Positions 33,045 through 40,191 of a stretch of DNA of 40,191 nucleotides are shown here, piece after piece. The position numbers were made by a program, and so were the translations under genes. Source of the DNA: Deltaproteobacteria bacterium (GTDB lineage: Bacteria; Desulfobacterota; GWC2-55-46); NCBI GenBank assembly GCA_016219025.1, contig JACRCM010000076.1, positions 1 through 40,191 of the forward strand, written 5' to 3'. The notes beneath the pieces are model-generated. The model saw only the letters and a program-made list of their open reading frames with translations, was not told where the DNA came from and searched no databases. Positions within the stretch are counted from its first letter, which is position 1. Every line of letters begins with the position of its first letter.

Positions 33045-33461
33045 TTGAAGGAAAAGAGATTTTTCAAGACGAACGTCCTATCCGATGAGCAACGGGCCGC
33101 CGTTGTCAAGACCGTGAAGGAGAGGCTTTTTGAAGACCTGCGTGTCTCATTCGCTTATATTCACGGTTCCTTTGCCGAGGGGGTGCCGTTCCGGGACGTG
33201 GACGTTGCGGCGTATCTGAAACCGGAGGGCGACGCGTTGGGCTTTGAGGCGGATACGTCCTATGAACTCGGCGAGAGGGCGGGTCTTCCGGTGGACGTAA
33301 AGGCGATAAACTCCGCGCCGCCGACCGTCAGGATGGCGGTTCTGCGAAAGGGGATCCTGCTCTTCGCAAGGGACGAGGCCGCGCTTGCGGACTTCGTGGA
33401 AGACGCCGGGAGGCGCTATGCGGAGTACGCCCATTTCAGGGACATCTATCTCGGGACATGA
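33045..33461 (+). CDS. MntA-like nucleotidyltransferase (MNT/HEPN pair 1)
   Basis: Probable AMPylating antitoxin of 138 residues. The nucleotidyltransferase motif is IHGSFAEGVPFRDVDVAAYL, a short-spaced GS-x8-DxD. In type VII systems such a protein modifies its HEPN partner to silence it. The start is TTG 33045 with GGAGGAG 8 nt upstream. The HEPN gene begins 3 nt after its stop. It follows the damaged MNT gene at 32632. Confidence 0.78.
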   Translation: MKEKRFFKTNVLSDEQRAAVVKTVKERLFEDLRVSFAYIHGSFAEGVPFRDVDVAAYLKPEGDALGFEADTSYELGERAGLPVDVKAINSAPPTVRMAVLRKGILLFARDEAALADFVEDAGRRYAEYAHFRDIYLGT

Positions 33462-33464
33462 GCC

Positions 33465-33893
33465 ATGACGGAGATCGACAGAGACCGCGTCGCAAGGGCA
33501 AAGGCGGACATGCTCGACGCGCTGGGACAGATGGAGTCCATCCTCGGCGAGGGCAGGCAGAGCTATTTGTCCGATCCCAAAAGCCGGGCCGCGCTGAAGT
33601 ATCTGCTCATCGAGACGGTCGAGGCCGTTGCCGACGTTTGTCAGCATCTCCTTGCGCGCACAAAGGGGCTGCCGTGCGAGGGCTACGTCGACTGCGCCGC
33701 CAAGGCCGGCAAGGCGGGCATCATATCGCCGGAACTCTCGAACAGGTTGAGAAGGCTCGCCGACCTGGGGAACAGCCTCATCCATAGATATTGGATAATC
33801 GACGACGAGCGGCTTTTCAATGAGACGCTCGAGGGCAAGGGCGATATAAGGAAGTTTTTGGATGAGATAGATGGGCTTTTGAGGAGCGGTTGA
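33465..33893 (+). CDS. HepT-like HEPN protein with altered Rx4HxY motif
   Basis: All-helical HEPN protein of 142 residues (DUF86/HepT type), a candidate RNase toxin. Helices such as KYLLIETVEAVADVCQHLLA match the family. The catalytic motif should read R-N-x-x-x-H-x-Y; here it is LGNSLIHRYW, so the Arg is Gly while Asn, His and Tyr remain. GGG in place of AGG, one base, would explain the change. The protein may thus be inactive, or the MNT antitoxin may have become dispensable. It follows its MNT partner by 3 nt. Confidence 0.76.
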   Translation: MTEIDRDRVARAKADMLDALGQMESILGEGRQSYLSDPKSRAALKYLLIETVEAVADVCQHLLARTKGLPCEGYVDCAAKAGKAGIISPELSNRLRRLADLGNSLIHRYWIIDDERLFNETLEGKGDIRKFLDEIDGLLRSG

Positions 33894-34111
33894 CGGAAGA
33901 CCGGGTATCGGCGGCGTTGGAGGGATATAGGGCGCCGCGGGAATTGGCAGTATTTGCAAGTTCAGTATGGCAGACTGGGCACCGCGCGCGTAACCCAACC
34001 TGCAGGTAGATGACGCATTGTCCACGGCAACGGGCACAGTGGGATGTAGGCGCGCCGAATTTGAGCAAAAGGGCGCTCATGGCGGCAAAATTTAACATGC
34101 CCGGTTGAAAT

Positions 34112-34450
34112 ATGCCTGACAAAAAACTCGGCCCCAAGGACATAGAAGGCATCCTCCATGAGCTCAAGGACGGGCTTGCCGGGCTCTATGGCGACCGGCT
34201 CGTATCGGTGATACTCTACGGCTCTTATGCCCGCGGCGAGGCCACGGAGGACTCGGACATAGACGTCGCCGTCGTGCTCAAGGGCGAGGTCGCGCCGGGC
34301 GCTGAGATAGACAGGATGGTCGACCTGCTTACGGAGTTGGATATGAAATATGGCAGCCTCACCGCTGTGTGCCCGGTGTCGGCGGATGACATGGGAGACG
34401 CGGATTATCCGTTCTTTTTGAACGTCCGCAGGGAAGGGCTGAGCCTGTGA
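34112..34450 (+). CDS. MNT-type nucleotidyltransferase (MNT/HEPN pair 2)
   Basis: Nucleotidyltransferase of 112 residues with a full motif, ILYGSYARGEATEDSDIDVA (GS-x10-DxD). Length and fold are those of a minimal MNT antitoxin. Its stop overlaps the GTG start of the HEPN gene (GTGA). The 218 bases before it hold no credible gene beyond a 40-codon open stretch after the first HEPN gene. Confidence 0.84.
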   Translation: MPDKKLGPKDIEGILHELKDGLAGLYGDRLVSVILYGSYARGEATEDSDIDVAVVLKGEVAPGAEIDRMVDLLTELDMKYGSLTAVCPVSADDMGDADYPFFLNVRREGLSL

Positions 34451-34830
34451 AGGGCGTAGAGTTATACATGGCCCGCGCAAAGAAATTCGCAAGGCCGGCC
34501 AGGCTCCTTATCGATGATGAAGATTTCGACTCCGCGGTCCCGCGGACTTATTATGCCATGTTTTCGGCGGTGCAAGCCCTGCTTTTAACGCGAGGTCTTA
34601 CCTTTTCAAGCCATAAGGCGGTGATATCCGCCTTCAGCGGGGAGTTTGTCAAGACCGGTATCTTTAAAAAGGAATCCGGCAAGGCCGTGAGGCGTGCCTT
34701 TGAGAAGAGGCAGATCAGCGATTATATGCCCCACTTTGCCATAACCGGGCCGGAGGCCGCCGAGATGCTGGAAGAGGGCGAGGCGTTCATCCGCGCGGTC
34801 GAGGAATATCTGGGCAGGCAGGGATCATAA
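34447..34830 (+). CDS. HEPN-domain protein (MNT/HEPN pair 2)
   Basis: HEPN protein of 127 residues of the COG1895 type. The signature [20 protein letters not shown] corresponds to the family's SRxYYAMF helix, and [14 protein letters not shown] to the R...SDY segment. It is of a different subfamily from the HepT-like protein upstream. Its function may be RNA cleavage or simple MNT partner. It starts at GTG 34447 within the MNT stop (Met at 34468 is possible) and its TAA overlaps the cimA ATG (TAATG), so it is fully embedded in the operon. Confidence 0.8.
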   Translation: MKGVELYMARAKKFARPARLLIDDEDFDSAVPRTYYAMFSAVQALLLTRGLTFSSHKAVISAFSGEFVKTGIFKKESGKAVRRAFEKRQISDYMPHFAITGPEAAEMLEEGEAFIRAVEEYLGRQGS

Positions 34831-36401
34831 TGATCAAACTCTACGACACCACGCTGCGCGACGGCACTCAGGCCGAGGACATCGCGTTCTCGGTCGAGGA
34901 CAAGACGCGCATAGCGCACCGGCTCGACGACATGGGCATCCATTACATCGAGGGCGGCTGGCCCGGGTCGAACCCGCGCGACATCGAATTCTTCGAGGCC
35001 ATGCGCGGCAGGAGGCTCGTCAACTCGACGCTCGTGAGCTTCGGCTCGACGAGGAGGGGCGGCGTCCGGGCGTCCAATGACGCGAACGTGAAGGCGCTCC
35101 TTTCGTCCGGCGCGCCCGGGGTGACCATATTCGGCAAGTGCTGGAAGCTCCACGTGGAGAAGGCGCTTCGCGTCTCGCTCGACGAAAACCTCGACATGAT
35201 AGGCGACACCGTGGCGTATCTCAAGAGGCGCGTGGGCGAGGTCTTCTTCGACGCGGAGCACTTCTTCGACGGCTACAAGGACGACCCGGAATACGCGATG
35301 GCGGCCATACGCGCCGCCGGGGACGCGGGCGCGGACTATCTGGTGCTGTGCGACACAAACGGAGGCACCATGCCGTTCGAGGTGTCGAGGATAGTCAGGG
35401 ACGTTGCCCGCAGCGTGGGCGCGCCGCTCGGCATCCACGCGCATAACGACTCCGAGAGCGCGGTTGCCAATACGCTCATGGCCGTAGAGGCTGGCGCGAC
35501 GATGGCGCAAGGCACGATAAACGGCTTCGGCGAGAGGTGCGGCAACGCCAACCTCTGCTCGATAATACCGGCGTTGCAGTTGAAGATGAAGCGGCGGTGC
35601 ATAACGGACGCGCGTCTTAGAAAACTCCTCGACACGTCGCGCTTCGTCTACGAGCTGGCGAACCTGCCGCACGCGAAGCATCAGCCGTACGTCGGCGACA
35701 GCGCCTTCGCGCACAAGGGCGGCATCCACGTGAGCGCGGTCGTAAGGAGCGCTCGGACATACGAGCACATCAGGCCGGAACTCGTCGGCAACAGACAGCG
35801 CGTGCTCGTATCAGACCTCTCCGGCAGGTCTAATCTGCTCTTCAAGGCCAGGGAGTACGGGGTTGACCTTGAGGGCAGATCCGGCGTGGTGCAGGAGGTG
35901 CTCCATCAGCTCAAGGCGCTTGAGCATCAGGGCTTCCAGTACGAGGGCGCCGAGGCGTCGTTCGAGCTCCTCATGCAGAAGGCGCTGCGGAAGAAGGAGA
36001 GGTACTTCAAGCTCATCGGCTTTACGGTCATCGACGAGAAGACGCGGGAGGACGAGCCTCCGAGGTCCGAGGCCGCGATAAGGCTTGAGGTCAAAGGCGA
36101 GGTCGAGCATACGGCGGCCTCCGGCAACGGCCCGGTCAACGCCCTCGACGCGGCGCTCAGGAAGGCGCTCTACAGGTTCTATCCGGCGCTCAAGTCGGTG
36201 GAACTACTCGACTTCAAGGTGAGGGTCGTGGCCGGCGTTCAGGGCACGTCCGCCAAGGTGCGCGTGCTCGTGGAGTCTGGCGACGGCAAAGACAAGTGGG
36301 GCACGGTCGGCGTTTCCGACAACGTCATCGAGGCGTCGTGGCAGGCGCTCGTGGATAGTTTGGAATACAAGCTCTTCAAGGATAAGAAGAAAAGGCCGTG
36401 A
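34830..36401 (+). CDS. cimA: (R)-citramalate synthase
   Basis: Acyltransferase of 523 residues that condenses acetyl-CoA with pyruvate, the start of the threonine-independent isoleucine route. DRE-TIM barrel motif [18 protein letters not shown] (4-21), [16 protein letters not shown] (which separates CimA from 2-isopropylmalate synthase), and metal-binding GIHAHNDSE. The C-terminal third is the LeuA-type allosteric domain where isoleucine inhibits. Length fits. The ATG overlaps the HEPN stop. Confidence 0.94.
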   Translation: MIKLYDTTLRDGTQAEDIAFSVEDKTRIAHRLDDMGIHYIEGGWPGSNPRDIEFFEAMRGRRLVNSTLVSFGSTRRGGVRASNDANVKALLSSGAPGVTIFGKCWKLHVEKALRVSLDENLDMIGDTVAYLKRRVGEVFFDAEHFFDGYKDDPEYAMAAIRAAGDAGADYLVLCDTNGGTMPFEVSRIVRDVARSVGAPLGIHAHNDSESAVANTLMAVEAGATMAQGTINGFGERCGNANLCSIIPALQLKMKRRCITDARLRKLLDTSRFVYELANLPHAKHQPYVGDSAFAHKGGIHVSAVVRSARTYEHIRPELVGNRQRVLVSDLSGRSNLLFKAREYGVDLEGRSGVVQEVLHQLKALEHQGFQYEGAEASFELLMQKALRKKERYFKLIGFTVIDEKTREDEPPRSEAAIRLEVKGEVEHTAASGNGPVNALDAALRKALYRFYPALKSVELLDFKVRVVAGVQGTSAKVRVLVESGDGKDKWGTVGVSDNVIEASWQALVDSLEYKLFKDKKKRP

Positions 36402-36446
36402 CCGTGGACCGTGGCGAACGGCAGGCTGGACAACGGACTGATCCGC

Positions 36447-36815
36447 ATGGAACGTGAAAAGAGATTCGGGGCATACATCGCGCTTTCGCTGATTATGGCC
36501 GCCTTTTTTCTACTGAGGGGCGCGTCCGTCTCCGGCACGCAGGCCCCGCCTTTCATCCAACGCCCATCCCCGGCGCAGCCTGCCGCCGCATTCCCCGGCT
36601 TTCCCATAGACATAAACATGGCCACGGCCGATGACCTCAGACTCCTGCCGGGCATAGGCGAGAAGACCGCGATGAGGATACTGGATAAGAGGGCCGAACT
36701 CGGCGGCTTCAGGTCGATTGAGGATTTGACAGGAGTTGAAAGGATTGGTAGAGTCAAATTAGACCGGATACGCAAATACATAAAAGTCGGGGCCCCGGCC
36801 TCCGCAAAGGGATAG
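36447..36815 (+). CDS. ComEA-like helix-hairpin-helix protein
   Basis: Membrane-anchored DNA-binding protein of 122 residues (start MEREKR; the ORF track's GTG at 36411 adds 12 residues). A single helix (about 8-25) anchors it. A Pro-rich linker leads to the HhH pair IDINMATADDLRLLPGIGEK and LTGVERIGRVKLDRIRKYI. ComEA proteins bind incoming DNA during transformation, though short versions exist in non-competent bacteria. No other competence gene is visible. Neither possible start has a good ribosome site. Confidence 0.83.
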   Translation: MEREKRFGAYIALSLIMAAFFLLRGASVSGTQAPPFIQRPSPAQPAAAFPGFPIDINMATADDLRLLPGIGEKTAMRILDKRAELGGFRSIEDLTGVERIGRVKLDRIRKYIKVGAPASAKG

Positions 36816-36838
36816 TCCAGCCCAAATGGGCTTTTACG

Positions 36839-36900
36839 GTTACCGGTTAGCCGTTATCAGTTATCCGTTCACTGATAACTGATAACCGGTAACGATAACC
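36839..36900. repeat. Strong hairpin between comEA-like gene and ATPase operon
   Basis: GTTATCAGTTATC (36853-36865) and GATAACTGATAAC (36874-36886) form a perfect 13-bp stem with an 8-nt loop, extended outwards by looser GGTTA/TAACC pairing. A weaker AGCCC-AAAT-GGGCT-TTTT hairpin precedes it. Together they probably end the upstream unit before the ATPase genes. Confidence 0.7.
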
Positions 36901-36987
36901 TGTTCGCGCTGACGGCAGCTTGAGTTTTTTTAGCAATCTGCTAAGGGCATCATTAAATAATTCGTGTCCCATCGGCAAGGAGTTCAG

Positions 36988-37359
36988 ATGTCCGACGACA
37001 TCATAGACAGACTCAGGACCAAGGAAGACGAGTTCGAGGCGCTTGTAAACGAGGCCAGGGCCAAGGCCGCCGCCATAAAGGACGAGGCGCTCAGGAACGC
37101 GAAGGCGCTCAGGAACCAAAGGCTGCGCGAAATAGAAGACGCCGCCGCCACCCGGTTGAAGGCCGAGGCCGAGGAGGCCGACGGCGAGATAAACAGGATC
37201 GGGGAAGAGGCGCTGGCCAAGGCCGCGCTCATACGCGCCAGGGGCATCGAGAAGATGGGGCTTGCCGCGGACGAGGTCATTGCGCGGGTTACGGAGGGCA
37301 TCCGTGATAAGGGAGATGCGAAGGATTCAGATAATCGGGCCGAAAGGGCAGCTGGATGA
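36988..37359 (+). CDS. V/A-type ATPase subunit H (peripheral stalk)
   Basis: Coiled-coil stalk protein of 123 residues. Almost all of it is Ala/Glu/Arg/Lys-rich heptad sequence (EARAKAAAIKDEALRNAKAL). With subunit E it forms the peripheral stalk joining V1 to Vo. The start with AAGGAG 6 nt before ATG 36988 is preferred to 36964. Its 3' end overlaps the subunit I gene by 56 nt. It opens an H-I-K-E gene order typical of bacterial V/A-ATPases. Confidence 0.8.
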   Translation: MSDDIIDRLRTKEDEFEALVNEARAKAAAIKDEALRNAKALRNQRLREIEDAAATRLKAEAEEADGEINRIGEEALAKAALIRARGIEKMGLAADEVIARVTEGIRDKGDAKDSDNRAERAAG

Positions 37360-39193
37360 GTGCATAAAGACCCTTCACGCCACCTCCGTAGTCCACATCG
37401 AGGCCGCTCGTCCGGACGCATGGACGGACGCCGGGGCGGATGTCTTTTTAAAGAGGCTCCCGATAGAGAAGGACAAGCTCATCGAGAAGGAGTCCCTTGA
37501 GCGCGCCAAGGAGAGGCTCCGCAACCTGATATTCCTCCTCAATGCCCCGGAGCATTGGAAGGCCGAGCGCGTCACGGCGGCGGAGTTGAGAGGGCGCATC
37601 GATGCGCTAGCCTCGGTGGAGGAACGCGTCAAGGAGGCGCGCGCGTCCATGGAGGGCCTCCTCGAAGAACTCTCCGCCATAAACAAGTACGAAAAGCTGA
37701 TACTCGGCTTCGCCCCGGTAGTCTCCACGCTCGGAGGACTCAAGAACTTCGAGATCGCCGGACTCACTATAGAGCGCCAGCGCGCCGGGGTGCTGGAGCT
37801 TCTGGCCTCCGAGATAAACAAGATAACGGAAGGCGGCTTTGAGCTGCGCACCGTTGACATAGACGAGGCCGCCATCGGGGTCGTCATCGCCTACCCCAAG
37901 AGGTTCGACGCTAAGATACGCTGCCTCCTCTCAGGCAAGTCCATAAACGAGATAAGGCTGCCGGACGCCTACGCGGAGTTGACGCTCCTCAACGCGCTCA
38001 AACTCATGCGGGTCAGGAAGGCGGAACTTCCGGGGCTTATTGACGGCTGCGAGACCGCGCTTGAGGCCGCCTCGAACGAAGGGTATGGCGTGATAAAAGG
38101 CGCGCTCGCGGCCATAGACGACGCCATAGACGAGATAGGCGCCCTCGATTACGCCGGCCAGACGCGCTTTACCTTCGTCATAGAGGGCTGGGCGCCTGCA
38201 ACGGATATCGCCGTCCTGAAGGACGGGTTCAGGCGGACGTTCGGCGGGACGGTGCTCGTAAGGGACATCTCGATAGGGAAGGCCGATTTCAACCGCGTCC
38301 CGGTCTGCATAGACAACCCCGGATACATCAGGCCATTCGAGGTGTTCCTCGGGGCGCTGCCGCCGCCAAAATACGGCTCCGTCGATCCGACGCCCTACGT
38401 CGCGCTGTTTTTCCCGATATTCTTCGGCATCATGGTCGGCGACGCCGGATACGGCGCGGTGATACTGCTCATCGGCCTCTATCTGAGGCGGCGCTTCGCG
38501 CATAAGGAAAAACCCCGCGCCATAGCCTCGGTGCTGGCGATATCCAGCGTATCGGCGGCGTTTTTCGGCGTGCTCTTCGGCGAGTTCTTCGGGGACCTCG
38601 GCATGAGGCTCGGGGTCATGCGCCCGATACTCATCCATCGGGCCGAGGCGTTGAAGACCATGATGGCGATAACCCTCGGCATCGGCGCGGGCCATGTAAT
38701 GCTCGGCGTGATAATCGGCGCGGCCAACCACTTCAGGCATCACAAGATCGCCCACGCCTGCGCGAAGCTCTCGTATCTCTCGGCCATAGTATCGTTCCTC
38801 ACGGTGGTCTGCGGGATAATGAAGGTCCTGCCCAGAGGGACCATCGCGCCCGGCGCCGCCGCGTTCGTGGTCTCGATGATCGCGCTTACCGCGCTGGAGG
38901 GCGCGCTCGGGCCTATCGAGATGGTCAAGGCCGTGGGCAACATCCTCTCCTACGTCCGCATCATGGCCGTGGGCACGGCCTCGGTCGTCATGGCGAACGT
39001 CGCAAACAAGATCGGCGGCCTCTCGGATAGCATAATCATCGGCATCATCGTGGCCGGGGCCATCCACGCCCTCAACATCATACTTTCAATGGTAAGCCCG
39101 GTCATACAGTCCATGAGGCTCCAGTACGTGGAGTTCTTCAGCAAGTTCTTCGAGGCGGGCGGCGTCAAGTACGAGCCGTTCAAAAAGAGATGA
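37304..39193 (+). CDS. ntpI: V/A-type ATPase subunit I (a subunit)
   Basis: Ion-channel stator of 629 residues. The cytoplasmic N-terminal half starts MRRIQIIGPKGQLDECIKTL-like and holds coiled coils. The C-terminal half has about seven to eight membrane helices beginning around YVALFFPIFFGIMVGDAGYG, a family hallmark. The essential Arg is in NILSYVRIMAVGTASVVMAN. The GTG at 37304 has GGAGG 6 nt upstream and is the likely start, inside subunit H's gene. Length fits bacterial subunit I (about 620-660). Confidence 0.93.
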   Translation: MIREMRRIQIIGPKGQLDECIKTLHATSVVHIEAARPDAWTDAGADVFLKRLPIEKDKLIEKESLERAKERLRNLIFLLNAPEHWKAERVTAAELRGRIDALASVEERVKEARASMEGLLEELSAINKYEKLILGFAPVVSTLGGLKNFEIAGLTIERQRAGVLELLASEINKITEGGFELRTVDIDEAAIGVVIAYPKRFDAKIRCLLSGKSINEIRLPDAYAELTLLNALKLMRVRKAELPGLIDGCETALEAASNEGYGVIKGALAAIDDAIDEIGALDYAGQTRFTFVIEGWAPATDIAVLKDGFRRTFGGTVLVRDISIGKADFNRVPVCIDNPGYIRPFEVFLGALPPPKYGSVDPTPYVALFFPIFFGIMVGDAGYGAVILLIGLYLRRRFAHKEKPRAIASVLAISSVSAAFFGVLFGEFFGDLGMRLGVMRPILIHRAEALKTMMAITLGIGAGHVMLGVIIGAANHFRHHKIAHACAKLSYLSAIVSFLTVVCGIMKVLPRGTIAPGAAAFVVSMIALTALEGALGPIEMVKAVGNILSYVRIMAVGTASVVMANVANKIGGLSDSIIIGIIVAGAIHALNIILSMVSPVIQSMRLQYVEFFSKFFEAGGVKYEPFKKR

Positions 39194-39232
39194 CACCGTC
39201 GTTTAACCGGCAACCGTTTAAAGGAGGCTTAA

Positions 39233-39442
39233 ATGGAAAAGGCAATCATAGCGCTCGCGGCGGCTATCGCCATAGCGATACCCGCCATCGCCACCGCGTG
39301 GGCGCAGAGCAAGATCGGCAGCGCCGGGGCCGGCGCGCTCGCGGAGAAGCCGGAACTCTCAGGCACCGTCATCATACTGGTGGCCATACCTGAGACGATA
39401 GTCCTCCTCGGACTCGTCGTGGCGTATCTGATAATAAGCTGA
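39233..39442 (+). CDS. ntpK: V/A-type ATPase subunit K (rotor ring)
   Basis: Proteolipid of 69 residues with two membrane helices. The ion-binding Glu54 lies in VAIPETIVLLG, and Gln25 in helix 1 (TAWAQSKIGSAG) sits where Na+-binding rings have a Gln. The short, single-hairpin form differs from the 16-kDa double-hairpin K of Enterococcus. AAAGGAGG lies upstream of the ATG. It follows subunit I after 39 nt. Confidence 0.92.
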   Translation: MEKAIIALAAAIAIAIPAIATAWAQSKIGSAGAGALAEKPELSGTVIILVAIPETIVLLGLVVAYLIIS

Positions 39443-39452
39443 GGCCGCTCCA

Positions 39453-40055
39453 ATGAACAACAACCACGCCAATGACGTCCTGTTGAAGGCGCTTGAGGAA
39501 GACGCGCGCGCGGAGGCTATACGCCTCGTCAAGGCCGCCGAGGACGAAGCCGCCGCGGCAATGCGGCAGGCGGCGTCCGAGGCCGGCTCGCTTGAGGCCG
39601 CCCGCATGGAGGAGACAGGCAAGACCGGGGCGAGGGAGCGCGGGGCCCGGCGGGCAGCCGCGCATCTTCGCGCCAGGGCGCTCGCGCTTGAGGCCCGGCG
39701 CGAGATGGTGGAGGCGGTCTTAGCGGAGGCGCTCAAGCGCGCTGAGGCCCTTCCACGCCCGGAGTATGCGCGCATCCTCAACGCGCTTTTTAAGGAACTC
39801 CGCGACGAGTGGACGTCCGAAGACGCGCCGGTCGCGCGGCTTCACCCGGACGACATGGGCCTTGTCGCCGGAATGAAGATGGGAACGGGAGCGGATATCG
39901 AGCTTGTGCCCGACCCGGAGGTAAGGCTCGGCGTGGTCTTTCATTCGAAGGACGGCAGGGTAAGATATGAAAACACCATCCCGTCGAGGATCAGGAAGGC
40001 GCGGGAGGGTCTGATGCCGTTTATCGACAAGGCACTCTTTCCCGAAGGGACATAG
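39453..40055 (+). CDS. ntpE: V/A-type ATPase subunit E
   Basis: Peripheral-stalk subunit of 200 residues. The N-terminal half is a long Ala-rich coiled coil (LLKALEEDARAEAIRLVKAA) and the C-terminal half is the globular head contacting V1 (IELVPDPEVRLGVVF, YENTIPSRIRKAREGL). The stop lies in the first unit of a 66-bp tandem repeat that covers the gene's last codons. Catalytic subunits A and B should follow beyond the window. Confidence 0.9.
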   Translation: MNNNHANDVLLKALEEDARAEAIRLVKAAEDEAAAAMRQAASEAGSLEAARMEETGKTGARERGARRAAAHLRARALALEARREMVEAVLAEALKRAEALPRPEYARILNALFKELRDEWTSEDAPVARLHPDDMGLVAGMKMGTGADIELVPDPEVRLGVVFHSKDGRVRYENTIPSRIRKAREGLMPFIDKALFPEGT

Positions 40056-40191
40056 GCGAGGCGCGCGGATATAAAGAAGAGGACTTCGACTCGGCGGCCG
40101 TACTTTTCCGAAGGGATATAGGCGAGGCGCGCGGATATAAAGAAGAGGACTTCGACTCGGCGGCCGTACTTTTCCGAAGGACATAGGCGAG
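40037..40191. repeat. 66-bp tandem duplication at the end of the subunit E gene
   Basis: Two full units and a partial third run to the window edge; the first two differ at two bases, and the third has lost one base in GAAGGACATAG. Each unit carries the last codons of subunit E (FPEG...stop) plus AAAGAAGAGGACTTCGACTC. In another frame it reads without stops as DIGEARGYKEEDFDSAAVLF, repeating every 22 residues. It may be a genuine duplication or an assembly-edge artefact. Confidence 0.8.

Noticed and set aside
32999-33088. 29-codon ORF overlapping the shifted MNT stop
   Set aside because: It starts with a TAATG overlap but shows no HEPN or other pattern and runs into the well-supported MNT gene at 33045.
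33890-34009. Open stretch of about 40 codons after the HepT-like gene
   Set aside because: It starts at a TTG overlapping the stop and could be the remnant of another MNT gene, but it is too short and lacks a motif.

Overview
The window is GC-rich, densely packed chromosomal DNA from a Gram-negative bacterium. Evidence for an outer membrane includes lipoproteins, a TraT-type surface protein, and a c-type cytochrome fused to a porin-like domain. The mix of genes (UbiC-UbiA-UbiD steps, PdxJ, a free GlyS beta subunit, CdaA-CdaR-GlmM, CimA, a V/A-type ATPase), with heavy use of AGG and ATA codons, fits a deltaproteobacterial-grade lineage (Desulfobacterota, Nitrospirota or a relative). I cannot name the taxon from sequence alone. 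No tRNA, rRNA, CRISPR array or transposase gene was seen.

Layout. 0.2-1.6 kb: acyl carrier protein, FabZ-like dehydratase, a periplasmic CuA-like cupredoxin and holo-ACP synthase. 1.7-5.5 kb: TraT lipoprotein (minus strand), an XRE regulator behind a clear palindromic operator, a family 2 glycosyltransferase, a methyltransferase and a BamE-like secreted protein. 5.6-8.7 kb (minus): ubiC-ubiA-ubiD, chorismate to decarboxylated polyprenylphenol. 9-11.9 kb: Cyc2-like cytochrome-porin, a PEGA-domain lipoprotein, and a small membrane protein with a double CxxC domain. 11.9-17.3 kb: glyS (minus) divergent from era-der-yihY. 17.3-17.85 kb: repeat-rich non-coding DNA.

17.85-36.4 kb holds a long co-directional housekeeping series: ftsH, folP, cdaA, cdaR, glmM, pdxJ, acpS, nnr, tsaE, lysC, cimA. 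It links membrane proteolysis, folate, c-di-AMP, cell-wall precursor, vitamin B6, NAD(P)HX repair, tRNA t6A and isoleucine/aspartate-family synthesis. It is interrupted at gene junctions by accessory material: the C-terminal half of a DNA methyltransferase (folP/cdaA), a HicAB toxin-antitoxin pair plus an unknown gene and lpd (tsaE/lysC), and a run of nucleotidyltransferase (MNT) and HEPN genes (lysC/cimA). Several inserts look damaged: the methyltransferase lacks its catalytic half, one MNT gene has a broken frame at a T8 run, and one HepT-like protein has lost the Arg of its Rx4HxY motif. The acpS copy native to this series has an in-frame amber codon and has lost its metal-binding Glu, while the acpS at 1.26 kb is intact and probably supplies the function.

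36.4-40.2 kb: a ComEA-like gene, then the start of a V/A-type ATPase operon (subunits H, I, K, E), running off the window through a 66-bp tandem duplication. A dispersed palindromic repeat family with core GATTTACAAAGTAGCTCTAT occurs in at least six intergenic places, two of which share about 63 nearly identical bases in opposite orientation.
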